Of a stretch of DNA of 21,511 nucleotides, positions 15,048-21,511 are shown in pieces. Source of the stretch: Nitrosarchaeum sp. (GTDB taxonomy: Archaea > Thermoproteota > Nitrososphaeria > Nitrososphaerales > Nitrosopumilaceae); the NCBI GenBank assembly GCA_016234975.1, contig JACRND010000170.1, positions 1 through 21,511 on the forward strand, written 5' to 3'. The first letter of the stretch is position 1. Each line of letters begins with the position of its first letter. The translations under genes were made by a program, and so were the position numbers. Below the pieces are notes generated by a model. That model was not told the DNA's origin. It ran no database searches and saw nothing but the letters and a program-made list of their open reading frames with translations.

Positions 15048-15872
15048 TTATTCTTCCAAAAACATTTGAATTTGTGTAGGATCAGTAATTCTTATTTCTG
15101 AACTCATCTCAGTTTTTTCAATTTCTAGTGCAGAATTTAAAAGAGCAATCTTTGCTTTCTCAATTTTAGTTGGCATGCCACTATGAACAACTTCTTTATC
15201 TAAAACAATACCCTTGATAATTTGAGTATCTGTGATAGAACCGCCGGCTTTCTTTTCAACTTTGATATTTTCAAGATCAACAGAATAGGTTTCTGCCTTT
15301 TTTGTTGCAACTCTCAAGATTGCATCAACTACAACTTTGGAAAGTACATCGCTGTCTTCAGAGATTAATTTTGATTGCATACTGGTTGTGGCAATCTTGA
15401 GAAGTGTTTCTCTATCATCAGGTTTGATTTTTTTTGCCATTTCAGCGTAAATTTCTAGTGTCTTTTCAGCTGCTGCTTGATAACCTTCAATAATTACTGA
15501 CGGATGGACATCTTTTTTGAGAAGATCTTCTGCTCTAGCTAAAAGAGCACCTCCAAAAACTACTGATGATGTAGTACCGTCTCCGACTTCATTATCGACT
15601 GTTTTTGCAATTTCGACCATCATTTTGGCAGCAGGGTGTTGAACATCAATTTCTTTTAAGATGGTTGCACCATCATTTGTAATAGTAACATCGCCTAAGG
15701 AATCAACTAACATTTTATCTAAACCTCTTGGACCTAAACTACTTCTGACTAATTCAGCAACTAGTTTGGCAGCAGCTATATTGTTGTGTTGAGCATCTTT
15801 ACCTTTTTGTTGTAATGCGCTCTCTTTTAGAACTAAAACTGGACCACTTGGTGTTTGTTGAATTGATGCCAT
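15048..15872 (-). CDS. thsB: Thermosome (group II chaperonin) subunit, N-terminal part ending at an in-frame TAA
   Basis: Thermosomes fold proteins in an ATP-driven double ring. These 274 residues hold the N-terminal equatorial and intermediate domains and the first half of the apical domain. Motifs are [12 protein letters not shown] (44-55), NDGATIL (66-72) and the ATP-site GDGTTS (97-102). The reading stops in IQMFLEE at a TAA (15048-15050); homologues continue without a break from this helix into the next (E/K-N-R-M-L). The codon context GAA GAA TAA AAT AGA ATG shows no frameshift: a single G-to-T or A-to-T change explains it. Total coding length across the stop would be about 531 residues, close to normal. 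The promoter is probably GTTAAAAAG near 15903-15911, in the 43-base gap after adenine deaminase. Confidence 0.9.
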   Translation of the reverse strand: MASIQQTPSGPVLVLKESALQQKGKDAQHNNIAAAKLVAELVRSSLGPRGLDKMLVDSLGDVTITNDGATILKEIDVQHPAAKMMVEIAKTVDNEVGDGTTSSVVFGGALLARAEDLLKKDVHPSVIIEGYQAAAEKTLEIYAEMAKKIKPDDRETLLKIATTSMQSKLISEDSDVLSKVVVDAILRVATKKAETYSVDLENIKVEKKAGGSITDTQIIKGIVLDKEVVHSGMPTKIEKAKIALLNSALEIEKTEMSSEIRITDPTQIQMFLEE

Positions 15873-15902
15873 TGAGATAAGCTACAATCCTTTGTATCCC
15901 CC

Positions 15903-15911
15903 TTTTTAACA
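15903..15911 (-). promoter_or_regulatory. TATA-like element of the thermosome gene
   Basis: Read on minus, GTTAAAAAG lies about 31-39 bases before the thermosome ATG at 15872, just after the stop of adenine deaminase. This allows a separate transcript with a short leader, so the chaperonin need not depend on the upstream gene. Confidence 0.35.
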
Positions 15912-15915
15912 TTAC

Positions 15916-17679
15916 TTAGTTGATTGGATTAATGTAAGATCGTCTCTTAACATCCACGATTCCTCCCGATAGTATACGAACTGATGGAAGAGCAAGAAAC
16001 GGTAAGAAAAGCGGGATCAGATGTGGTCTTGAAAACTTACAGCCAGAATCTATAATCGAGTTATTAACTTGTTCAAAATTAGATAAGACTTTTTCAAATG
16101 AATCAGTAGAAACAATCCCAGCTAGTTGCAATGGTAGTGATGCAGTAATTTTACCAGATTTTACTACAGCTAAACCTCCCTGATTTTTTATAAGATTATT
16201 TACAGCAATTGACATATCAGAATCATTAGAACCAATTACAATCATGTCATTTTCATGAAAACTCCAAGATGATGCAAATGCACCAATGTCTGCTCCAAAA
16301 TTTTCAAGAAACCCAATAGCATGTTTGTAAGTTCCATGAATTCTATCAAAGGCTGCTACTTTCCACACATCCTTATCTAAAGATGGAATAACATTTCCTT
16401 CTTTAGTAAGTAGTTCTGCTGAGCCAAGGTTAGTTATGATTTCAGTTTGCATAAAAATAGTATTTGCAAGGATACTTTTCTTTTTTGATGGAATAACAAA
16501 GTCTTTTGGAGAGAGTTCTTTTAGTTTGACTGTATTTTTTATCCATGAAGAAATTGTTTTTTTCTTTATCGGTGTAACAATACTTCCATTTGAAACAACT
16601 AGTTTTCCACCTACAAAGACTTTGTTGGGTTTAATGGATTTCAAGTCATCAAAAATTAAAATATCTGCAAGTTTTCCTGGCGCAATACCACCCAAATCTT
16701 TACTCATGTTGTAATAATCAAAGCAGTTTTTTGAAGCCATGGAAATAGCATCAATTGGATTCAGACCAAGTTTAATGGGTTCTCTAACACAGTGATCAAT
16801 ATGACCATACTTTACAATATCTGTCGGATCAAGTCCATCAGAACAAAACATCAATCTGTCAAGACTTATTCCATGAGATAATACACGAGGAATAATTTCT
16901 TTCAAGTCACGTCTAATTGATCCTTCTCTCATCATAACCCACATTCCCAGACGTAGTCTTTCTAAGACTTGATCAAAATTGATAGGTTCGTGACAGGACA
17001 GGATTCCAGATGCGACGTATGCGTTAAGTTTTTTTTCACTTGCTCCAGCTGTATGTCCATTAATTATGCAATCCCCTTCTAACATAGTAGATAGGGACTT
17101 CATTGTTTTAGGATCACGAAGTGTAACTTTGGTCCATGAAAAAACTTCACCCAATCCTAAAACATGAGGGTGCTTGATTGCTAATTTTTCTTGTGATAGT
17201 GATAAAGTTTTGCTGTGACTGAATTTTGCATCAACAGGGAGACCACCTGGAACAACTTGAAATATTCTAATTGGCAAATCTTCGCCAAGTTTTAGAAATT
17301 CTTGAAATCCTTTGTAACCAGATACACTGACAATGTCTATCGGATCTGAGAAAAGTGATGTCACTCCACATAAAAGAGATTTTTTTGCAAATTCGGAAGG
17401 TAAGACAAATTGATCAATGTGTAAATGTGGATCAGCAAATCCAGGTCCTACATATTTTTCCTTGACATCAATGATAGTTGTTTTTGTTCTAATTGTATGT
17501 CCTGCGTCTGGACCAACATATGCAATTCTATCACTAACTATTGCAATCTGAATTTTTGGAATGATTTCTCTAGTGTAAACGGATAGCAAGGAGCAGTTTT
17601 TAAGAACTAGATCTGCTTTTCTGTCACCCATTGCCACTGAATTTAATAAAGAAATCGAATTCGCTAGGCTCGAAGTCAC
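15916..17679 (-). CDS. ade: Adenine deaminase
   Basis: Ade deaminates adenine to hypoxanthine for purine salvage. The 587-residue amidohydrolase has ADLVLKNCSLLSVYTREI (22-39) of the N-terminal beta domain, then ADPHLHID with H85 and H87, GLGEVFSW with E178, NGHTAG with H209, LSCHEP with H230 and E231, and FCSDG with D281. These match the metal and substrate ligands of the Ade family. A C-terminal domain of about 200 residues is typical of the family. The start is GTG at 17679; a TATA-like element about 25 bases upstream suggests a leaderless mRNA. An internal ATG (residue 17) would cut off the conserved N-terminal helix. It is divergent from rpl44e. The product feeds, by way of IMP, into guaB and guaA in the same window. 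Confidence 0.93.
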   Translation of the reverse strand: MTSSLANSISLLNSVAMGDRKADLVLKNCSLLSVYTREIIPKIQIAIVSDRIAYVGPDAGHTIRTKTTIIDVKEKYVGPGFADPHLHIDQFVLPSEFAKKSLLCGVTSLFSDPIDIVSVSGYKGFQEFLKLGEDLPIRIFQVVPGGLPVDAKFSHSKTLSLSQEKLAIKHPHVLGLGEVFSWTKVTLRDPKTMKSLSTMLEGDCIINGHTAGASEKKLNAYVASGILSCHEPINFDQVLERLRLGMWVMMREGSIRRDLKEIIPRVLSHGISLDRLMFCSDGLDPTDIVKYGHIDHCVREPIKLGLNPIDAISMASKNCFDYYNMSKDLGGIAPGKLADILIFDDLKSIKPNKVFVGGKLVVSNGSIVTPIKKKTISSWIKNTVKLKELSPKDFVIPSKKKSILANTIFMQTEIITNLGSAELLTKEGNVIPSLDKDVWKVAAFDRIHGTYKHAIGFLENFGADIGAFASSWSFHENDMIVIGSNDSDMSIAVNNLIKNQGGLAVVKSGKITASLPLQLAGIVSTDSFEKVLSNFEQVNNSIIDSGCKFSRPHLIPLFLPFLALPSVRILSGGIVDVKRRSYINPIN

Positions 17680-17701
17680 AAATTTTCTTGTATTTTGCGC
17701 C

Positions 17702-17709
17702 TATTATAG
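17702..17709 (-). promoter_or_regulatory. TATA-like element of ade
   Basis: CTATAATA on minus is centred about 26 bases before the GTG start at 17679, predicting a leaderless transcript. It lies in the 69-base divergent gap with rpl44e. Confidence 0.4.
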
Positions 17710-17716
17710 ATTCAAT

Positions 17717-17725
17717 GCTTAAATT
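17717..17725 (+). promoter_or_regulatory. TATA-like element of rpl44e
   Basis: GCTTAAATT is centred about 28 bases before the rpl44e ATG at 17749, so the mRNA is probably leaderless or nearly so. It lies back to back with the ade TATA-like element. Confidence 0.4.
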
Positions 17726-17748
17726 ACCGTTGAAGCGGTTTTTTTCAT

Positions 17749-18030
17749 ATGAACATACCCAAGGTCATCCGTAAGTATTGTGCCAAATGTAAAACACATA
17801 CTGAACAGAAGGTCTCCATATACAAGGCTGGAAAAAGAAGAGGTTCTGCAAGAGGAGAACGCAGACATGCGGAACGTAAACGAGGGTATGGTGGACAAAA
17901 ATTCCCAAAACTTGCAAAGCCTGCAAAAGTTACAAAGAAGGTTACTCCAATTATGACATGTACAGTATGCAAAAAGAAATACAATAAACCAGGCATTAGA
18001 ATTAAGAAATTTGAGTTGGTGGCAGCATGA
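17749..18030 (+). CDS. rpl44e: Large ribosomal subunit protein L44e (eL42)
   Basis: L44e is a small basic zinc-binding protein near the E site of the archaeal and eukaryotic large subunit. The 93 residues contain the zinc ligands C11-x2-C14 and C71-x2-C74, the highly basic middle (KAGKRRGSARGERRHAERKR, 26-45) and the conserved GYGGQKFPK. Its length matches the family. The stop overlaps the start of rps27e by four bases (ATGA), so translation of the pair is probably coupled. The rpl44e-rps27e pairing is common in archaea. Confidence 0.97.
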   Translation: MNIPKVIRKYCAKCKTHTEQKVSIYKAGKRRGSARGERRHAERKRGYGGQKFPKLAKPAKVTKKVTPIMTCTVCKKKYNKPGIRIKKFELVAA

Positions 18031-18224
18031 AAAAAGATCATATTGAAATTCCAAAGCCATCAAGTAAGTTCCAGAAGGTTAACTGTAATGAATGCGGTGA
18101 GTTACAAGTAGTATATTCTCATGCGTCACAAGCTGTTGTATGTAATTCTTGTGGCAACAATATTGCTGAACCAACTGGCTCTAAAGCAAAGATTAATGGA
18201 AAAATCTCAGGCAGTGCTGAGTAA
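18027..18224 (+). CDS. rps27e: Small ribosomal subunit protein S27e
   Basis: S27e is a small zinc-ribbon protein of the small subunit. The 65 residues hold C20-x2-C23 and C39-x2-C42 around VVYSHASQAVVC, the family signature, then the AEPTGSKAKI tail. It starts inside the last codons of rpl44e. Its last 18 bases overlap the 3' end of the convergent cobY gene, so the two transcripts must overlap as antisense at their ends. Confidence 0.97.
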   Translation: MKKDHIEIPKPSSKFQKVNCNECGELQVVYSHASQAVVCNSCGNNIAEPTGSKAKINGKISGSAE

Positions 18225-18791
18225 ATCATAGTCTTGTTTTGTGTTTAGATTAAAAGCGATTCTTTTATCATCAATTATTATAAATTTTTCAGTTATGTTT
18301 TCCAGTGTTGAAATATTCTTTGCGTTTACTAATGAAATTCCAGTATAGCAGCACTGTTGATTCTTAAAATTAAGCCAGTAATTAGAAGATAGATGTAGTG
18401 ATTCCATGAATTTTTTTGTAACAAGAATCGTAGTCCAAATATTTTCTGAATTGCATTGATTCACAATGTTTTTGATAATATCTCCATCTAAAAACGGCAA
18501 ATCAGCAGAGGTAATTAAAACAAAATCAGTTAATGATTTAAGAACCAAATTAAGATCTTCAACATAACCATTACCTGGAGTATTAAAGAGATCGACATTA
18601 TTTTCTTCTAACAGTTTTTTTGTTTTTGGTGAATTAGAACTTGTAATTGCAAATATTTTTGAAAAGCATTTAGAATTTACTAGAGCATCAATTACATGAA
18701 GAACTACAGGTTTTTTGTATTTTAAAAGTAGTTTTTCTCCGGCCAAGCTCATTCTGCTTCCTTTGCCACCTGCCATTACAATACCAATCAT
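18207..18791 (-). CDS. cobY: GTP:adenosylcobinamide-phosphate guanylyltransferase CobY
   Basis: CobY is the archaeal replacement for bacterial CobU. It transfers GMP from GTP to adenosylcobinamide phosphate, making the substrate for CobS. The 194-residue nucleotidyltransferase has the signature IVMAGGKGSRM (4-14), then EKLLLKYKKPVV (19-30), and LITSADLPFLD (93-103) for metal. These motifs are shared with MobA and GlmU relatives; the cobalamin operon decides the call. The ATG overlaps the cobS stop by four bases. The 3' end overlaps rps27e by 18 bases. Confidence 0.9.
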   Translation of the reverse strand: MIGIVMAGGKGSRMSLAGEKLLLKYKKPVVLHVIDALVNSKCFSKIFAITSSNSPKTKKLLEENNVDLFNTPGNGYVEDLNLVLKSLTDFVLITSADLPFLDGDIIKNIVNQCNSENIWTTILVTKKFMESLHLSSNYWLNFKNQQCCYTGISLVNAKNISTLENITEKFIIIDDKRIAFNLNTKQDYDLLSTA

Positions 18792-19513
18792 ATTGAAATA
18801 AAGATTAGAAGAGATGCTAATCGAGTCAATTCGTTTGTGGCACCCAATACATCTCCTGTAATTCCTCCAAAACTACGAGCGGTCAAGACAACTAAGAATA
18901 AGGTTAATGCCACGCCTACTCCAAATAGAAGTAATCCTGTGATACCACCAAGAACAATCAACGGGATTAGAGTAATCACAGTTGCCAATATCAATTTCTT
19001 TTTATTTTTCATCATCTTAACAAATGGTGAATTTGAGCCTAAAGATGCAGATTTTCCAATACTTGCCATCAAAACCATTGAAAATTTTGCAAATATCTCA
19101 CTAAGTAAAATTGCCAAGAACAACTGATATCCTTTGGATAACGAGATTGCTATTATCAATCCTACAATATACAACACTATTGCAACTATTCCTGCAGAAC
19201 CGGTGGAAAGGTCCTTCATTGCTGCAAGTTTTTTTTCTTTTGTTCCCTTTACCATCAAGCCGTCAGCAAAATCTGCTAGACCGTCAGTGTGATGTATGCC
19301 AGTAAGTATTGTAAATGAAGCAACAACTAACAAACTTACTATCAAGGGATCTAAAAATAATGAAAGTCCAAATCCTATTGAACCAACAATTAAGCCGATT
19401 GTAATTCCTACAATTGGAAAAATATACATGTATTTTGCAATTGTCTCAAGATTTGAATTACTGGTTGGGATAATAGTCAAAAATGAAAAAACAGAACCGA
19501 TTTCTTTAAGCAT
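18788..19513 (-). CDS. cobS: Adenosylcobinamide-GDP ribazoletransferase (cobalamin synthase) CobS
   Basis: CobS is an integral membrane enzyme that joins adenosylcobinamide-GDP with the lower-ligand riboside (or its phosphate), the penultimate or last step of B12 synthesis. The 241 residues have about six hydrophobic helices and the signature GIHHTDGLADFADGL (71-85), whose acidic residues bind metal, followed by KDLSTGSAGIVA (99-110). The C-terminal part has RSFGGITGDVLGATNE. The ATG at 19513 overlaps the cbiB stop by eight bases. Confidence 0.95.
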   Translation of the reverse strand: MLKEIGSVFSFLTIIPTSNSNLETIAKYMYIFPIVGITIGLIVGSIGFGLSLFLDPLIVSLLVVASFTILTGIHHTDGLADFADGLMVKGTKEKKLAAMKDLSTGSAGIVAIVLYIVGLIIAISLSKGYQLFLAILLSEIFAKFSMVLMASIGKSASLGSNSPFVKMMKNKKKLILATVITLIPLIVLGGITGLLLFGVGVALTLFLVVLTARSFGGITGDVLGATNELTRLASLLIFISI

Positions 19514-20477
19514 GAATCCACCATCCTAAATAAGATAAAAGTAAAAGAATTGGAACAACTACAATTCCACAAAACAATATTGATGTAACTTTCATTATTG
19601 AAATAGCTGATTTCACATGATCTTTAGTAAATGAAATGTTTCCATCACCGAGTGAATAGTGATCAATCTTCTCAAATTTTGCTCCTAATGCCCCTGCAAT
19701 AGCTGCCATAGGATATCCAGCATTAGGACTTGTAGTTTTTCTTCCATCGCGAATCATTATTTCATAAGATTTTCTCCAGTCATTTCCAAGAATCATAGCA
19801 CTAAGGATCATGATAAATCCGGTTAGTCTTGATGGAATGTAATTCAAAATTTTGTCACAGTTTGCTCCAAACCACCCAACGTTTTTGAAAATATCTGTCT
19901 TGTATCCAATCATAGAATCTGCGGTATTGATTACTCGATAAACATATGCTACTGGTAAACCAAAAATTGCAGAGTAGAAAAGAGGTCCTGTTATACCATC
20001 AACAGTATTTTCACTAATACTCTCTAGCACGCCTGAAAATACATGGTTTTTGTCAAGATTCTTGGTATTTCGCTTTACAATCATAGATAAATTGTCTCTG
20101 GCAGAAGAGATGTTGTTTTGTTCCAATGCAGTTACTACAGCAAGTGCGTGTGTTTCCATTCCTTTTATTGCCATAGTTGTCTTTAGCAATACGCCACCTA
20201 CAATTACAGAAATTATAATGTATATGTAATCCACAGTAATTAATTTAATTCCAATATTTAGAAGTACTATCAAAGATGCAACAATTCCGCTAGAAATCAA
20301 AATGATGAAAATACCTCCAAGTTTTTCCAAATTTTCTGATGAATTTTTTGTATATGGAGTTAATTTTGCAATTAGAGAACCCAACCAAGCAGTTGGATGA
20401 AATTTGTTTCTTGGATCTCCCACTGCAAAATCTAATACAAGTGCAAAAAATACTACAAGTATTGATTCAACTATCAA
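19506..20477 (-). CDS. cbiB: Adenosylcobinamide-phosphate synthase CbiB
   Basis: CbiB attaches aminopropanol phosphate (or aminopropanol) to adenosylcobyric acid. The 323-residue membrane protein has the signature AVGDPRNKFHPTAWLGSLI (19-37), SENTVDGITGPLFY (156-169) and a C-terminal helix, with about five membrane segments in all. The name cobD is also used for this enzyme in some organisms and must not be confused with the threonine-phosphate decarboxylase. The start is TTG at 20477 and shares TTGA with the cbiP stop, so translation is probably coupled. No ATG offers a full-length alternative. Confidence 0.95.
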   Translation of the reverse strand: MIVESILVVFFALVLDFAVGDPRNKFHPTAWLGSLIAKLTPYTKNSSENLEKLGGIFIILISSGIVASLIVLLNIGIKLITVDYIYIIISVIVGGVLLKTTMAIKGMETHALAVVTALEQNNISSARDNLSMIVKRNTKNLDKNHVFSGVLESISENTVDGITGPLFYSAIFGLPVAYVYRVINTADSMIGYKTDIFKNVGWFGANCDKILNYIPSRLTGFIMILSAMILGNDWRKSYEIMIRDGRKTTSPNAGYPMAAIAGALGAKFEKIDHYSLGDGNISFTKDHVKSAISIMKVTSILFCGIVVVPILLLLSYLGWWIHA

Positions 20478-21313
20478 CTTATCATCCTCTCTATTTCTTT
20501 GATATTCAAATTTGAATTTACTAATTTACTAAGCTTCTCAATCTCATTTTCTATTTTATCTAGATTTTTCTTATTCCAAGTGATATTCTTTGCTTTGCCA
20601 CCCAAAGAATCTTCTTCAGGTATATCTAAGTCAATCATTGGTATTATACCCAATATTGGACGTTTTGTTATCTCTTTAATTTTTTTAAAACCTGGCTTAA
20701 GAATATTGATATCACCTCGAAATTTATTGATAATAAAACCTTTGATTAATTTTTGATGTCTTTTATCTAAAAGAGACATAGTACCCACAATACTAGCAAA
20801 TGAACCTCCTCTATCAATATCGGTAATTAGTAATACCGGCGAATTAGCTATTTCTGCCATTTTCATATTTGCTATGTCAGATTTTTTTAAATTAATTTCA
20901 GTTGGTGAACCAGCTCCTTCTAAAATAACAAGATCGTAATTTTTTTGAAGAGATTTCAGTGATTTTGTAGCAATATTCAGTCCTTGAGTTTGTACAAATT
21001 TTTGGTAATATTCAGTAGCATGCATTTTCTTGAATATTTTTCCGTTGAGGTATACGTTACTATAGTAATTACCAAGAGGTTTTAGAAGAATCGGATTTAG
21101 ATCAGGGGTGATTTCACATCGGGCTGCTATTGCCTGTATAGCCTGAGCTCTAGATATTTCAAAATCTTTTGTTTTGTAGGCGTAATTTGACATATTTTGA
21201 GATTTAAACGGTGCCACTGAAAATCCTTTGTCGGCAAAAATTCTACATAGTGCTGCAACTAGTGTTGTTTTACCAGAACCTGATGACGTACCTTGAATCA
21301 TCAATGATTTCAT
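20474..21313 (-). CDS. cbiP: Cobyric acid synthase CbiP, synthetase domain only (no amidotransferase domain)
   Basis: CbiP amidates four side chains of adenosylcobyrinic acid a,c-diamide. Family members have about 480-510 residues: an N-terminal BioD-like ATPase and a C-terminal class I amidotransferase domain. Here there are only 279. The N-terminal domain is complete: the P-loop GTSSGSGKTT (8-17), PFKSQNMSNYA (35-45), EISRAQAIQAIAA (52-64), EGAGSPTEINL (132-142), DIDRGGSFASIVGT (165-178) and PEEDS (232-236). Then, with no glutaminase motifs, the chain reaches NEIEKLSKLVNSNLNIKEIE (256-275), which resembles the extreme C-terminal tail of full-length CbiP. The frame is continuous. The enzyme may use free ammonia, get it from a separate glutaminase, or be inactive. 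It overlaps the upstream aminotransferase gene by ATGA and cbiB by TTGA. Confidence 0.85.
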   Translation of the reverse strand: MKSLMIQGTSSGSGKTTLVAALCRIFADKGFSVAPFKSQNMSNYAYKTKDFEISRAQAIQAIAARCEITPDLNPILLKPLGNYYSNVYLNGKIFKKMHATEYYQKFVQTQGLNIATKSLKSLQKNYDLVILEGAGSPTEINLKKSDIANMKMAEIANSPVLLITDIDRGGSFASIVGTMSLLDKRHQKLIKGFIINKFRGDINILKPGFKKIKEITKRPILGIIPMIDLDIPEEDSLGGKAKNITWNKKNLDKIENEIEKLSKLVNSNLNIKEIERMIS

Positions 21314-21511
21314 AGTCTCTCCAAAGCCTTGATTAATTTTTCATTTTCTTTTCTTGTTCTTACAGCAATTCTAATGTAATTGTCATTTAAGCCACGAATT
21401 GTACTACAGTCACGAATTAAAATTTTCTTTTCGAGTAATTTTCTTTGTAATGTTTTTGATTTGATTTTTGTTTTTATCAAAATAAAATTTTTCGAAGTGG
21501 AATTACATTGA
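21310..21511 (-). CDS. cobD: Threonine-phosphate decarboxylase/HisC-like aminotransferase, C-terminal end
   Basis: Only the last 67 codons lie in the window; the start is beyond the right edge. The reading ends ILIRDCSTIRGLNDNYIRIA, then VRTRKENEKLIKALERL. This is the typical end of the PLP-dependent class I/II aminotransferases related to HisC and CobD: the I-R-D-C-S--RGL--NYIR-AVRT pattern holds the arginine that binds the substrate carboxylate. Given its place at the head of the cobalamin operon, the likely role is making aminopropanol phosphate from threonine phosphate for CbiB. A HisC-like role cannot be excluded from this fragment. The stop overlaps the cbiP ATG by four bases. Confidence 0.75.
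   Translation of the reverse strand, partial: QCNSTSKNFILIKTKIKSKTLQRKLLEKKILIRDCSTIRGLNDNYIRIAVRTRKENEKLIKALERL

Noticed and set aside
15039..15052. A frameshift, or a recoded amino acid such as selenocysteine or pyrrolysine, at the thermosome break
   Set aside because: Both halves are in the same frame, so there is no shift. The stop is TAA, which is not the codon for selenocysteine (TGA) or pyrrolysine (TAG).
17726..17745. A small ACCG/CGGT hairpin followed by six T just before rpl44e, resembling an intrinsic terminator or attenuator
   Set aside because: The stem is only four base pairs, and the probable TATA position puts transcription start at or after it, so it would not be in the mRNA.
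17719..18063. Two minus-strand ORFs of about 100 residues opposite rpl44e
   Set aside because: They are Cys/Phe-rich antisense translations of the conserved L44e gene with no recognisable domain.
1..21511. CRISPR arrays, insertion sequences, integrases, toxin-antitoxin or phage-defence genes
   Set aside because: No regularly spaced repeats, terminal inverted repeats or such gene families were seen; the window is mostly housekeeping and cofactor genes.

Overview
The window looks like chromosomal DNA of an ammonia-oxidising thaumarchaeon (Nitrososphaerota), most like the marine Nitrosopumilus group. The DNA is strongly AT-rich. Genes are tightly packed on both strands. The gene set is archaeal: TiaS, Dph2, exosome Csl4, group II chaperonin, ribosomal proteins L44e and S27e, an MptE-type pterin kinase, and archaeal cobalamin assembly genes including CobY. 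Several genes use TTG or GTG starts with TATA-like elements about 25 bases upstream, which suggests leaderless transcripts. The genus-level assignment rests on resemblance, not on a search.

Layout. Positions 1-555 hold the start of a secreted or anchored sorbosone-dehydrogenase-like beta-propeller protein (minus strand, cut by the window edge). Next is an initiator tRNA-Met gene (638-727) with a predicted 15-base intron inside the D-loop. It abuts tiaS tail to tail. From 2.1 to 4.8 kb come dph2 (plus), a TPR protein, and a medium-chain dehydrogenase that lacks the usual catalytic zinc ligands. From 4.9 to 6.7 kb come csl4 and pheA (plus) and a two-TM membrane protein (minus). From 6.8 to 12 kb lies a GTP/pterin block: guaB and folP on minus, and an mptE-like gene, a gene of unknown function and guaA on plus. 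From 12.1 to 13.4 kb are three small plus-strand genes: a PPOX-type flavin protein, DUF2024, and a 2H phosphoesterase. From 13.5 to 17.7 kb, on minus, are a ROK kinase missing a catalytic segment, a thermosome gene cut into two ORFs by one in-frame TAA, and adenine deaminase. Then rpl44e-rps27e (plus). The window ends in a minus-strand cobalamin operon with overlapping genes: cobD-like aminotransferase (partial), cbiP without its amidotransferase domain, cbiB, cobS, cobY.

How the genes fit together. Adenine deaminase gives hypoxanthine; GuaB and GuaA then convert IMP to GMP, leading to GTP. GTP is the precursor for pterins (MptE-like kinase plus FolP) and is the substrate of CobY. TiaS, the initiator tRNA, Dph2, L44e and S27e all serve translation. 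The last five genes form the nucleotide-loop and late corrin-amidation part of B12 synthesis.

The most notable observations are (1) the D-loop intron between G18 and G19 of the initiator tRNA, with a minimal bulge-helix-bulge; (2) the thermosome split at a single stop codon inside the helical protrusion of the apical domain; (3) an in-frame loss of about 35-40 residues, including the expected catalytic NDAN segment, from the ROK kinase; (4) a CbiP that goes straight from the ATP-binding domain to the C-terminal tail with no amidotransferase domain. I found no CRISPR array, insertion sequence, integrase or other clear mobile element. No gene-free gap is longer than about 105 bases.
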